DNA of 64,000 nucleotides from Chlorophyllum brunneum (taxonomy: Eukaryota > Basidiomycota > Agaricomycetes > Agaricales > Agaricaceae): assembly GCA_963576785.1 (NCBI GenBank), contig OY756147.1:1426001-1490000 (forward strand). Reading direction: 5' to 3'. Made by a program: the position numbers and the translations under genes. Positions within the stretch are counted from its first letter, which is position 1. Each line of letters starts with the position of its first letter. The notes below the pieces were generated by a model. The model was not told where the DNA came from. It saw only the letters and a list, made by a program, of their open reading frames with translations, and did no database searches. This document shows, piece by piece, positions 1 to 11,142 of the stretch.

Positions 1-1382
1 GTGAGAGTAAACTGGGAAGGTTAACTGCAACACAAACTGCGCCAGAAGTCAGAGTACTTTGGTGGGAGACCGAATTAATTCACTCTCCCACCATAGACAG
101 GCCTTTTGAATTGGTCTGAGCCAAATCCCACCTCGTAGGACGACACGTGGACGAAGGTCGCAGGGAAAGGGGAAGAGACTGTCAGATGATGGCCGTGATT
201 GAACCTGCACTCACAGGTATCCGTTGGATTGGGCAACAGTGGAAGGGATTGCGACGCGTGCGAAAGGTATCACTATGCTATAGATAATTCCGTCAGGCGA
301 TCGGTCGGGGCTTTGCAAACATAAGTAGCTTCCCCTCGTCCAGTCGCGGGACACCGTCATTCGTATTCAAAGCAGCGTGGTCCGACCTCGTGTCATTGGT
401 TAACATCATAGCGGCATGTACCGGGTGTTGTTGGGGTGGGCATACATAATTGCCGACTTATGGGGTTTGGCAACATTCGACGAGGTTAACGGGAGTCTCA
501 AGGGTTGCGTGCGGCGTTAATGCTCGAGAGGGTGTTTTGCCACACCTGATTTCGGCTTGTGGTGAGAACCAGAGTTACCTGGAAGCAGCCCGGGAATAGT
601 GCCACTGCATACTGGTTCGAGACCGAAGCCTTTGCTGTGAAACAGCTATATGATCGTAGTATCAGGTGTAGACAACTCAAGAGAGATGAGAGGGGAGAAG
701 GGAGGTGAATGATATATTCCCATCAATGCACAAGGAGTCACCAGTTGATGTTCCTGGCAAGAGGAGAAACCCGATGCTGAAAAGTTCCGGACGTACAATG
801 ATGCAGGGATGATCCAGCTCAACTCAAGTTGACTACTTGGTTAGTCATGGTTCTAATGAGCCCTCAGGACTTCTTCAGTCTGGTAAGTGCACTGAGACTA
901 CTTAGGGGGGTGGCAGGGGGGGGGCTCGCGGAGGCCTAAGATAGGCCCTGATTTTCCTCATATCCCATGTTGAGAAGCGATGTCTGATATGAAAGCACAG
1001 AAGCTAGACATGCCTCACTCATCAGCCAGATATGGGGGGCGAGTTGACATGGATAATAGAGCGGAAAATGTGTGAAATTAGTCAAGGTTCTGATCTGTGA
1101 TGTTATATGTTGCCATCTGGGTTAGTACATGATCTCAGGGATCTGACCAACTTGCCGTCCTGGATCGTTGCATCGAGTTTCCCCTTCCCGTTAAACACCT
1201 GTTGGCGACAAGATCCATCGCCCTCGTGAGATTTTCCGTCACACTTGCATGTCGACTCTATAAATCGCGCTCCTCGTCACAGCCAGACTGGTTCCTCACC
1301 CCGGTATAAACACCTTCTGCAACTCCTACAGACTACTTCATCAGCTCGGTCACCGTTCCTGTATCCTCCAAGTCCATTCACG
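1..1382. other. No gene recognised
   Basis: No open frame here resembles a known protein and the longest is about 60 codons. A pyrimidine-rich, CT-laden stretch just before 1383 looks like the core promoter or 5' leader of the following gene. Confidence 0.4.
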
Positions 1383-1966
1383 ATGTCCAGTGTTGCGGCT
1401 ACACCTCTTGCTACTCAGCAGCCTAAGCCCAGAATTCCTTCGAGTCTAGTGGCCTTCCCTAGCGTTTCTCAATCCCTTCACTCGTTGTCCTCTGCCACGA
1501 GTGTACATGGCGTGTCACTTCAAGGATCTTATGCTCAGTGTACCCCTGCAAGTGAAGCCAAGGTATGTATCACTCTGCTCCGGTCATTAGCCGTTACCAA
1601 CGACTTCGCATGAAGCTCGAGGTTGCTTTGAACAAAAACCTCGCTGTAGCAAAACAGAGGCAGCAAGAGGAGCAGGAGAAGCGCCTCAGGGAGATGCAGG
1701 AGGCCGCACGCCTAAGAATGTTGGAACAACAGAAGCACCAACAGCTCCAGGTCAGTATCCAACTTGTATCCATGATATGAATGTCAGGCTCATTATCTTA
1801 TTAGGCTGCTACGGAGCCTGCATCCCCAATAACCATGATGACTCGGGTTCGTATTGCATCTTCACTCGTGGCCCCACAAAACACTCATTTTCTACGTACA
1901 GAAACCAAAAGCGAACTAAACCTCTGGCTTTCTTTCGCACTATTGCGCCCTCAGCTGGCAAATTAG
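1383..1966 (+). CDS. Small coiled-coil protein of unknown function
   Basis: I do not recognise a family. Three exons (1383-1562, 1616-1750, 1805-1966) join in phase 0 through GT-AG introns of 53 and 54 nt to give 158 aa. Exon 1 is Ser/Thr/Ala/Pro-rich. Exon 2 is a strongly charged helix rich in Glu, Gln, Arg and Lys (QRQQEEQEKRLREMQEAARL), very likely a coiled coil. Exon 3 is weakly basic. The motif RIPSSLVA in exon 1 recurs as RIASSLVA in exon 3. The start follows a pyrimidine-rich leader; an in-frame ATG at 1245 would add 46 residues. No signal peptide or membrane segment is seen. Exon 3 is the least certain part, because other acceptors lie downstream. Confidence 0.55.
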
Positions 1967-4900
1967 ACTCTTTCTCGTTTATCTTCCAGGGACTTTGCAG
2001 ACCACCATATCCCACCATCTGGTCTGGTGGTGTTACTCATTAATTCACATCCCCCATAGCATCCGTCTAGCTTGCTTTCCTGTTTCGTTATGTAGATATT
2101 GAATACTCGCATCGTGCCATTGGATTTAACCCCGCTCACGTTATTCGTCTTGAACACTAACATTGTATTATGATAGATTGGACATGTAGCCCTTGGGTTC
2201 TCTGTGCATCGCTCACTAATAACCAGTCCCTTTCAAACATATACCCCATAATTCGCCTAGTGTGCTCCGAAAGGTCTTAGGGACTTGAAACAGTTTGAAG
2301 CGCTCCGGACGCGGACTTTCTGCCGAAGTGAGCCCGGGGCCCTGGACCACGCGAAATAAAGGTGGCCAACCCTGATGTGGTCAAGCTAGCTCTCCTCAGT
2401 TTAACTTTCACCCCACGCATCCAGAATCATCCTAGTTTACGGACAGTGGTATTTGCTTCAAGCGTATCCCAAGAGCCAATCATTCTTTCCCTACGTTCAT
2501 TGTCGACGTCGCGCCAGTGAGTCTCACCGACTGCTGAAGATTCGCGAAAGTACGCGGACCCAGAACAAAATGACGCATCTGGGACCTGGGTTGCACATAT
2601 GACGCGTTAAATCCCCGACGATACGATCTGCTAGGATCTCCTGCACCGAATTACTGTCTGAGTCACGGTATTGGAGGGTACCTCAGGATATATATTCTCA
2701 GCCTCTGACATACTTTTGCCTTGCTGACGTTCCTGGATACCGTTTTAGACGCGCCTGGCGCCATCACAACCAATTCTCATGAATGGGCCTAACTGCTACT
2801 ACAGAATCCGAGAGGACCGTGTGTAAGCAGCTATGTGGCATCAACTTCTCTACCCTTCGGCTCAAAATCGGATTGTTGATGGTAGGTCTCAGTATACCCC
2901 AAGTCAGGGACTTGCTGAAAAAAGGTGACAGTTGTGCATCGTGCTTGCTCAAGGAAAAGAGCGCTACAACTTTCGACCGCTTTCCCAGAATAAGGGGCCG
3001 ATTTTCATCAGAACCCAGAGCGGTAATCCCATTCGATGCCTTGCCCAGCCCATTGCTCTTCGTCTTTCGCCCACCTATTTGTGTTTCTCGCATGCAAGAT
3101 AGCGCAAGCCGAATCCGGGCTCACATACAATTTCACCTGGCTCACAATCACGACCACAGATGTCACGCAAATTGAATTGAAAGGGTGTTGAAAGAAGGCG
3201 CCTTGATAAATCCGCCGGCAATTCCGTAGCGGGCTCGTTGGATCAAATCTGTAACATAACGTTACTGTCAGCAGCACAGAACCAGCATCATGGTGCGTTA
3301 ACTCAGGTTTGAATGTTCCTCGTGACGACCTTGACGATACATAATGATTTCAAGGAAATAACGTTGGAGTCCACATATGTTACTGGTATACCGTGGCAAA
3401 AGTCGGAGTTGGAAGGACTATCGCAATCACACTGCGTCAAGATGAATTATCAACAGCTCATTGGAGAATCCTCACTAATCACTCTCGGGATCCATGCTAG
3501 CACGAATTCTGCTTTAATAATGCCTCGTAGCGACTAAACATGAGTTCAATCCGTTAACGCTACCCCGGGATGGCGCCGGGGCGCTGATCATGCTTACCAC
3601 ATTCTCGGCCTGGTGCTAGATGCCCTATCACGCTGCGTGCCATTTGCTCCTTCAAGCTTCTCTCATGCCTGTCTCTGTGTTCAAAATATTATCATGCATG
3701 TCATCAAGTTGCACACCGAGGGCGAAAGCAATGCCCGAGGCAATATCCTAATTCAGAAATACGATAAACTGGTACTCAAATACCAGGCAATGTCATGATA
3801 TAGGATATCTATGGTTCTACTTCCGTCTCGAACCTCGCGCACGAACCACCCCACGGAACACAGGGGAGATATCTAAAACCTTTGGTTCATCCCCTCTGTG
3901 ATGCTTTCGTATTGTCCCAAGTCCACCCTCACCCGCGGACCAATCACGTTAGGACGGAGAAGGGAAGATGCCGTTGGGCAAACTGATCAGAAGCCCGTGG
4001 AAACAAACTGCAGATTGAAACCTCTATCAGGCTGAACCAAGGACATCGGCCGAGGCTAACGGCTAGTACCGATGATGGTTGTCGCCCTTAAATCTAAACC
4101 CACGGAAGCGCACTCACAACCGGTCGACGAGACACAGAGGAACGGCGCAATCACTCAGACTTCCTCGCTTATATGGCATATTCCGAACATGAATCGTTTG
4201 ATGCTCTAGTAGGAATTCCGTGTATGTGACATCATCAGCTGATAACTTTAGTACCTCCCAGGAGGCCCATTAGAGAAGTGAGGAAGAAAGAAGCCTGGCA
4301 TTCCGTACCAAGTGGATCTTCACTTGCCATGTCTCTGGGCTGCACCAAACTTCCTGCTTTGGCTAAGGCAGCACCGAATTTCCGCCCAACTACCCTGTCG
4401 GTGTGTGCCATAGCTGGTTCGTGATTTCCGTTGTCTCCGAGTACACCTACCCTGCATATAGGGTAGATAGGCTGGAACAACCAATAAGATTGGCCGTCTC
4501 TTAACTCTGTGGATTTGCTGTGGATGAGGGCGTCTGAAAGATTACCACTACCTTACCTTTTAGAATACACCCTTATTGGTCATAGCAGGGCACTTGTGAA
4601 GAGGAAATAAGGGGATAAGAATTTGAAACCCACCAGGGACCTGTATGTGGGTCAACCTCGCCCACCGGGTTTGAATTCGGGAATTATTCTTGTGGTGTTG
4701 TCTGCAATTCAGGATGTATCACATGTTGTTATTCATGAAGGTATATCGGTGGGCACTCGCTCTTCGGGGCCCGATGAACAGCCATGAGGAAAAGCCACCG
4801 TCGATATAAACCGAGGACGGGACTGAAATTTTGGTCTGTGTCCAAGAAACTTGAAGTGCTTGGATCAGGTCCAACTTCAGAGCCATCAAGACGCCGGGTG

Positions 4901-5121
4901 ATGCGAGGGTAGGATCAGCTATGGTATATTCAGAATCTCTAATCCCCTCGTTCATACTCAAAGTGGCCTACTCATGGCGCCTACAACGGTACACACTGAC
5001 TGCCACGGATGAATTTAGATGGTTCTTTAATTGTCTCGTATTAGATGAGCGCAGTGAGATTTGGTGGGGTTTCCTTGGGAGTTGCGGGTGGCCACTGCAC
5101 ACTGGAAGAGAAAAAAAAATA
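1967..5121. other. Gene-poor stretch
   Basis: About 3.1 kb with only short, overlapping frames on both strands, the longest 130 codons at 2783-3175 with a 109-codon frame opposite it. None shows a recognisable motif, and I could not join exons into a family member. No long repeats or transposon proteins are seen. Confidence 0.4.
5111..5119 (-). terminator. Pol III terminator of tRNA-Asp
   Basis: A run of nine A on the plus strand (T9 on the transcribed sense) begins three bases past the tRNA 3' end, as expected for RNA polymerase III termination. Confidence 0.75.
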
Positions 5122-5194
5122 CTCTCTGTCGGGGAGTCGAACCCCGCTTTCGCGCGTGACAGGCGCGTGTACTAAACCGATATACTAACAGAGA
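5122..5194 (-). tRNA. tRNA-Asp (anticodon GTC), intronless
   Basis: The reverse complement folds as a cloverleaf: acceptor TCTCTGT with ACAGAGA and discriminator G, D stem GTAT with GTAC, anticodon stem CGCGC with GCGCG around loop CTGTCAC, and T arm GGGG-TTCGACT-CCCC. The anticodon is GTC (Asp). No intron is present, unlike the near-identical gene at 17391-17476. It differs from that copy mainly in the D loop, where it has one extra T. It is 71 nt downstream of tRNA-Lys on the same strand, but each has its own internal promoter. Confidence 0.93.
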
Positions 5195-5265
5195 CTACAT
5201 AAAGTGCTCTTTTAGTGCCATTATCAGTGATTAAGAAACCAGGAAAGTGGAGCGAAAGTGGTCCC

Positions 5266-5359
5266 AGCCCACCGCGGGACTTGAACCCGCAACTTTCAGA
5301 TAGCAATTAGCACATCAGGCTTAAAAGTCTGACGCTCTGACCAATTGAGCTAGGCAGGC
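5266..5359 (-). tRNA. tRNA-Lys (anticodon TTT) with a 20-nt intron
   Basis: The reverse complement gives acceptor GCCTGCC with GGTGGGC (two G-U pairs) and discriminator T, anticodon stem TCAGA with TCTGA, loop beginning CTTTTA, and T arm GCGGG-TTCAAGT-CCCGC. The anticodon is TTT (Lys). A 20-nt insertion at 5302-5321 sits one base 3' of the anticodon, the canonical place for a nuclear tRNA intron removed by the splicing endonuclease. The mature tRNA would be 74 nt. No strong T run follows the 3' end. Confidence 0.9.
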
Positions 5360-6026
5360 TTCCAGTGTCATCCGAGCATGACTTGGCGGGTCTCAAACAA
5401 AGCAGAGCATTCATGGTAGTCCGAGTCGGAGCACCTTGACAGCAGCGTTGACCTGCAGAATGTCCTCTTGGACTCCGAACAGATGCCATAGGCACTGGGA
5501 ACATAGCACTGGGCAAGTCGGAGATTCAAGGGGTTTTCATGGATAAAAGTTCTGATGCAGCGGACAGACGCGTTTAATAGCTCCTACTCTCTCGTTTATC
5601 TGGTGGGTGGGCTGAGTCAGAGACGAGTATGTCTGTCACTTATTGTAGCTGTGGAAGAGAGGATACAGCAAATAGGAAGCGGAATAGGTATTACACCACA
5701 CTGTTGATATGGTGTTCACCATCGTGGGACGTAGTGCGGTTTGGAGGAGCGGCACTGGGAAGCGATGGCCTGAATCCATTGAATACAGCACTGTGTGGGC
5801 AGCAGCCCAACAGCCCAACATACATTACTTGGACACATAACCAAAAATGTCGCTTGTCACCCATGTATATAACTAATCACATCGTAACACCATAGTATTA
5901 GAACCATTGGGTCGAAAGTAATGTAAACTGGATTGTCTCGTCAGCTGGAGTGTGCACTTGGAATCAAGTACGATACTGACTTATTGGTCATGCAGGTACA
6001 CCAACTTATCAACCATGGCGCACTGA
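5360..6026. other. Intergenic, tRNA-Lys to ATG12 3' end
   Basis: Only short shadow frames on both strands. It would hold the ATG12 3' untranslated region and the upstream flank of tRNA-Lys. Confidence 0.4.
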
Positions 6027-6624
6027 TTAGCCCCATGCTGCGGTCGTACTGAGAATAGAAAATGTGTCAAATAGAACATCCATAATGGCCTGTGTGCACA
6101 CCTGTAGTTCACTATCAGATGCCCGTCAGTGGCGAACATCTGCACCCTCATCAGCATTTCAATCGTCGTTTGGCCTGGGCGAATGCACCTTATAAAGGTT
6201 CGATACAGTATCGTCGGGAGCGGGGGAGAATGCCAGATTAATGTATGTAAACTGCACTGGAGTCTTAGAATCGTGATTGCAGGGAGTGTGTAGATCGCTT
6301 ACGAGCGGTTCACCAGCTTGCCAGCCAAGCTCCTTCCTCAAGAATTGTATCACTGCCTGGAAGCGGTTGGTCGAGTTAATCTTGTAGAAATTTTGTTTCA
6401 TTATTGGTGCGTTCCCCACAGCTTTGAATCGGACGACAACTAGCAAAATACCCGGTTACCTGAGTGATAAAGATGTCCGTAGAATACGCACTTTTGGAGG
6501 GATCTTTCTTCCTATACGACTCCAGTGCTTTGATCGCTTTGATAGCGGGAGATGCATCTTGGGAATCTATCTTCTCAGTTGCGGTCCCTTCTAGTTCTGT
6601 GGCAGGGTTTCCTGGCTGGGTCAT
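6027..6624 (-). CDS. ATG12: Autophagy ubiquitin-like protein Atg12
   Basis: Atg12 is the ubiquitin-like modifier that Atg7 and Atg10 attach through its C-terminal glycine to a lysine of Atg5. The conjugate then acts as the E3 for Atg8 lipidation on the growing autophagosome. Five exons (6492-6624, 6303-6439, 6189-6251, 6102-6139, 6027-6048) give 130 aa, short for fungi but complete. A polar N-terminal tail of about 45 residues is followed by the ubiquitin fold, with the highly conserved stretches [48 protein letters not shown] and [11 protein letters not shown]. The protein ends exactly at AWG, so the conjugating glycine is exposed without proteolysis, as in known Atg12. Introns are 49-53 nt. 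The start is the first ATG giving a typical tail. Confidence 0.93.
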
Positions 6625-7113
6625 GGCTGAGATGAAGTCATATGGCACTGGCCAACAACTATTTGCATAGGTCACGTGGAGTCGGATGTATTCATGGTGA
6701 TGAAGTCGACCCAAGTTACATTTTCCTGTAGAGGCTGTGAGCCCGGAGGCGCTCTGCCATACTGACATCTAGCTTCTGCTAACAAAAGACCTCACAGGGT
6801 TAGGACGAGGGCTTTATATTTGTTGACTACATCCTTGCTTCAACCAAGCAGTTGGTTTGCCAGAATTCAATGTACAATAAATCATACCAAGGTATAATCT
6901 CTTGAACGCCGCAGAGCCCAGCTCGAGGAATGCCTCAGGCATCAATTTTACGGAACTTGTGTCAGATCATGGTTGTCTGTACATAGTGCATTTCCTCACT
7001 CCGGTATGAATTAGGCGGCTGAAATCACGAAGAGACAAGGGTTCGTAAAGGGGGAAAGTGTATACCTGGACCCGATTAGTGCTACAAGTGGTTGAAGAAT
7101 ATCTCGAGGATAA
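6625..7113. other. Intergenic, ATG12 promoter
   Basis: About 490 nt between the ATG12 start and the 3' end of the next minus-strand gene. No further gene is seen. Confidence 0.4.
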
Positions 7114-8489
7114 TCAAACCCGGTGCAATAAATTATCGGCAGAAGGTATGAGGCCGACGCCGCCATACTTCTCATCTACTTGTGCTGTCCCCGAGGTCGA
7201 TCCTTGAGCGCTCGGCGTAGTGCGGGTAGAGCCAGCGTCGTCAAACCAGTTTGGAATCTCGCCAGGAGTAGAAGTATTGAAAGTGGTGGACCTAGTGAGG
7301 TGGACGCGGACAGCGATGAGGACGAAGACTATGCCTGGAATATAATGCTGAGCCAAGATTCACTAATAATGGGGCTGGTATCCTCACCTATACTCGGAAT
7401 AACAGCGGATTGGACGATGAATTGAGCGTTGTGTTGCATGGGATACAAAATCAATAGGGCAAGGAGTTGAAAGGTGTAGATTGCTGCACTTTCGACGATA
7501 ATTCGAAGAACGTTGAACAGACTTAATCTGGAGGACGTATCAACAACACCGTTTGCCACAGATGTACGGTGTTGTGTCCATATTTTGAAAGCAATCAACC
7601 CTGTAGTGATGATGTTTTGGGCAAACACGAGTGGGTAGATAGTTGCCAACCAAGAAAGGATAGCATCCAAGGAAGCCATCCCCAAGTTCGTAAACCAGAC
7701 GAGTAGCATAATGTTCACCGCTTTGAATGACGATGAGCGGGTTGTGTGGATGTCGAGCTACTATTACTCACCGAACTCAAGAAAGAGAAGAATGATGGGA
7801 AGAATAATGATCCAATAGTTGTAGTTCCAGACCACCCAACAACGGTATATCTAGCAATTTTCCGTCAGTGCTTATATCGCAAAAACACAGGCATTATGGT
7901 ACGAACGACGAGCATGTCCCCTAACCACGTCATGATACAAAGCATTGCATTGTGTGCGATTGTTTCCCAGAGACGAAAATCCATGAAGTAGAACGCTGGC
8001 GGTTCCACATGCCACACGTAAGCTTGAAGCATGCGATAGAGACCGAGAGCTACTTCGAGTGAATAATGTGCTAAAATATTTGCATATCGGCGTACCAATA
8101 TGAGCCGTGGAGACAATGTACATCAAGAAGGTCGTTATCAAGAAAACCTGTGGAGTCTGCTCAGCCGACCAGTCCGGGGTATGCGGACATTCTATCCTCA
8201 CCCGAGCGGACACAATGGTTTCTCTTCGTTTTCTCAGCATGATATAGCTGGCCTCGAGGAAGAGGCATGTGTAGAGGCCTGCCGCGCCCGGACGTCAGAT
8301 AACACAACCAACACATATCGGTATTTGTCGCACCATAGAGCAAGACCTGAAGATGACCAACCCGGTTGAGTCAGTGGAGTGGAGGACGAGGTGTGTGTGG
8401 GAACTTACCTCAGTCCATACTGCAACAATGTGAGCCACCTCTGGAGACAGCGCAACAGGCGGGCCTACGAATTCCGTCGACGATGACAT
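7114..8489 (-). CDS. Basidiomycete multi-pass (about 7 TM) membrane protein
   Basis: Eight exons (8409-8489, 8334-8346, 8202-8278, 8096-8147, 7907-8052, 7772-7850, 7388-7720, 7114-7334) join with closed phases to 333 aa. It belongs to a lineage-expanded Agaricomycete family of unknown function that I know from conserved words such as LLYGLYTCLF, VALGLYRMLQAYV, VIYRCWVVWNYNYW and LRIIVESAAIYT. About seven hydrophobic helices are followed by a polar, cytosolic-looking tail of some 60 residues rich in Ser, Thr and Gly. Exon 2 is only 13 nt. The acceptors of introns 3 and 4 (8148 or 8157; 8053 or 8050) each have an in-frame alternative, so the loop ends there are uncertain by one to three residues. 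The architecture resembles receptors, but no ligand or G-protein coupling can be inferred. Confidence 0.85.
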
Positions 8490-11142
8490 ACAGTTGTGCC
8501 CATCAACTTGAACAGTTCGGAGGAGGGAGAAACCGGTTGACTTGCTCGCTTCTCATCCTTTTCTAACTTGACACAACTTGGAAGCCCCCCGAAAACCGAT
8601 ATGATTTGCAAGACGCAATATAAACTATTCTGGGGTGGAGGTGCCCCAATTCAACCTTCCTGAAATGGTTTGGGATCGCCGTGGCCCTAGATTTTGGAGC
8701 AAACCCTGCAAACCGCTGATTCACGCCAATGTAAGCGTGCCCTGCAATGCCCAATCGACGGTAAATAGACAGTACACCGACAAGACGCGTGTTAAGGACT
8801 ACGAAATGGTCTTCGCGAGCTCTGGGGTCCCGACCTAGTCCTGTGTTCTGCAGCTCACGCTGCCTCCCATCAGGTAGCATCAGGTGCGTAGATTCTGTCA
8901 GAGGATGCCTTTAGCTCAGGCATACGATACCTAATATATCCATGTGACTATTCAAGGTCGTAAAAAAGCCGAACATTTTTCCGTCAATGGGGTGTATCCT
9001 GATCGTGATCTCCATTCCCCTCGAAGTCCAGAAAGTGGCAGATATAGCACAAAAAGTTTGTACACAGGAACTCAATACCTGAGACCCTGCCCCGAGACTC
9101 TCTCACAAAGAATATAAGTAATCTTGGTTCCTCCGATTTTGGTGCTTGTTTCCTCTGCTTTGGTGACGTTTTCTCGGAGGAGCGTTTGTCCTCAACTACT
9201 TTGTCATGTGCTAGGTAGAACCGCCAATTCAAGGGTGTCCACCTCGCGCCATTGGCTTCTCGTACACGAACGATAGTATCTCGGTAATTCCTATCCCCAA
9301 ATTTTAACAGAAATTTGACGAGGGTATCCCTCCAACCGGAACCGCTCGTGCTTCTTGTATATAAGAGCAATAAATAGTTCGGCCGATAATTATCCACGCT
9401 GAAGTCATACGATCTGAAGAATGGGCATGATAGGGTATGATGGATAGCAGAATTTCTCAAAGTTGATTTTCCCGAGGTCCTTCCAAATCTGAATCGAATG
9501 CCAGTTACCTACAATAGGCCTTGGAATAATTAAAAACTATTGATTCGACAGGTTTCACGTTGTATTTGCTATAGTCTGAATGGCGGCCACTTGCTTGGAA
9601 ATACAGAGCTGGCGGACTATGATGTATACTCTTCCGTGGAACTTGGCTTACCATGAAAGGGGGTCATCCCCCGATATTCAGGGTAGGAGAGACGTATGGG
9701 ATTAATCGCTGAGTGCGATGCCTGAAAGAATTGTCTATCACATGGCCCAGAACAGAAGGTGAATTATGATCACCCCTCCGAAGCCGCCTTGGATTGGAAA
9801 AGAAAACACAGGCCGTAGTGACTTGTGGAAAATTGGAAATCCAGGTGCATTACGGCGAGCGCTATAATGCCTTAACTACAGTCACCCAGGTTCTGAAGGC
9901 CCACTGAAACCCGTTGAAAGTGGCATTGAAGCTGCTGTCATAATTGCCCAAGACGATGCTATCAGAAAGAAGAGTTACAACATTTTACATACAACACCCA
10001 GCGATGCTTACATTGGCGAGTTCGCCGGTTGCGTAAAGCCCATAGCCTGTAAATAAGTCTCTGTGCCTGGAGGCTGGTACATCCTGAAGTCAGATCCGAT
10101 CGGTTGAATCGGTTTCGTTTTCTTTCAGAACCTAACATATAAACTACGGGGTCCTTGAGGGAGTACGAACCCTCGATCCGCACCAGAGAAGCGCCTCAAA
10201 AGCATTGTGGTGCGGGATCGGAGAGGATGGCAAGGGCCTAAGTCTGACAACCGCCCAAGGGCGGAACCAGATTATCATAAACACAGTTCAGTGCTGGGGC
10301 AATCGGGCCAAGGTTATTGGCTGGGTGAACTCTGTTCGGTGGGACTTGGATATGCTTGGGAGAACTGGATATTGCCGGATGGCTTCTGTTACCAGATGGG
10401 TTCTAGCCTCTCGCAAGACTTACATACACCGTATCCGTCTTATCCTCAAAGGCAACTAGGCGCGGTGCGAAGTTGAATGACAGGAGCCACTGGGTATAGG
10501 TATCAGTACCAGTAGTTTCACCGATCCTGGGCCATTCCAAGCCGGCCGCGAATTCGGGAGATCTTGACGTTGTATTCCACGGGTTATTTTTAGCGACTTC
10601 AAGATATTGACCAGCGACACCAATGTATCAGTGAGACGGCGCGGATGTCGGATATCAGCCTAGATCTCTTTCTCTTAACCTCATTTCACCTCCAGTAAGG
10701 CCGGTATAACGGTATTCGTGCAGGAGACGGGGAGTGCGAGAGGGAAGTATAGACATAAGCAAGGGAGAGCTCCTCCGACCTGGTCATCTACTACGTAGAG
10801 ACAGTTGATGCAGTGACGTCCTGTGGAGAGTAGGGAGTAGAATGTGCATTTGCCATGGATGTAAAAGTGGAGCTTGGAGTAGACTTCAGGGCCTACCATA
10901 GTAACACATACACTAGCTTGTATGTCCGAGTGCTCGGTATGTTGGCCTGGGAACAAAAACTGCGGTAGCGGGGCGTTCAGTGCCCCCAAGAGTCGGGGTC
11001 ACAGTCAAGTCTTGACTTGCGATCGTCAATCGACATGGCAATCATGACGACGGCATGTCTCATCCGTCTAGGTTAGATCAGTCCCATATGTACGCAAAAC
11101 ATGGGACAGGATTACGATACTTGCATCTAGTACTGAATCCAA
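8490..11142. other. Gene-poor stretch
   Basis: About 2.65 kb. The largest frame is 158 codons on the minus strand (8984-9460), with no family resemblance, low hydrophobic order and no convincing splice partners. A 102-codon minus frame at 10681-10989 is equally featureless. A tRNA-like palindromic segment near 10141-10260 was examined and rejected. Confidence 0.4.

Noticed and set aside
8984..9460. 158-codon minus ORF
   Set aside because: No family resemblance, no conserved-looking pattern and no splice partners; possible but unsupported.
10141..10260. tRNA-like segment on the minus strand with a 7-bp acceptor-like pairing and a GGTTCG T-loop
   Set aside because: The A box is absent, the T arm has an extra base and no anticodon arm forms. 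It is probably chance pairing.
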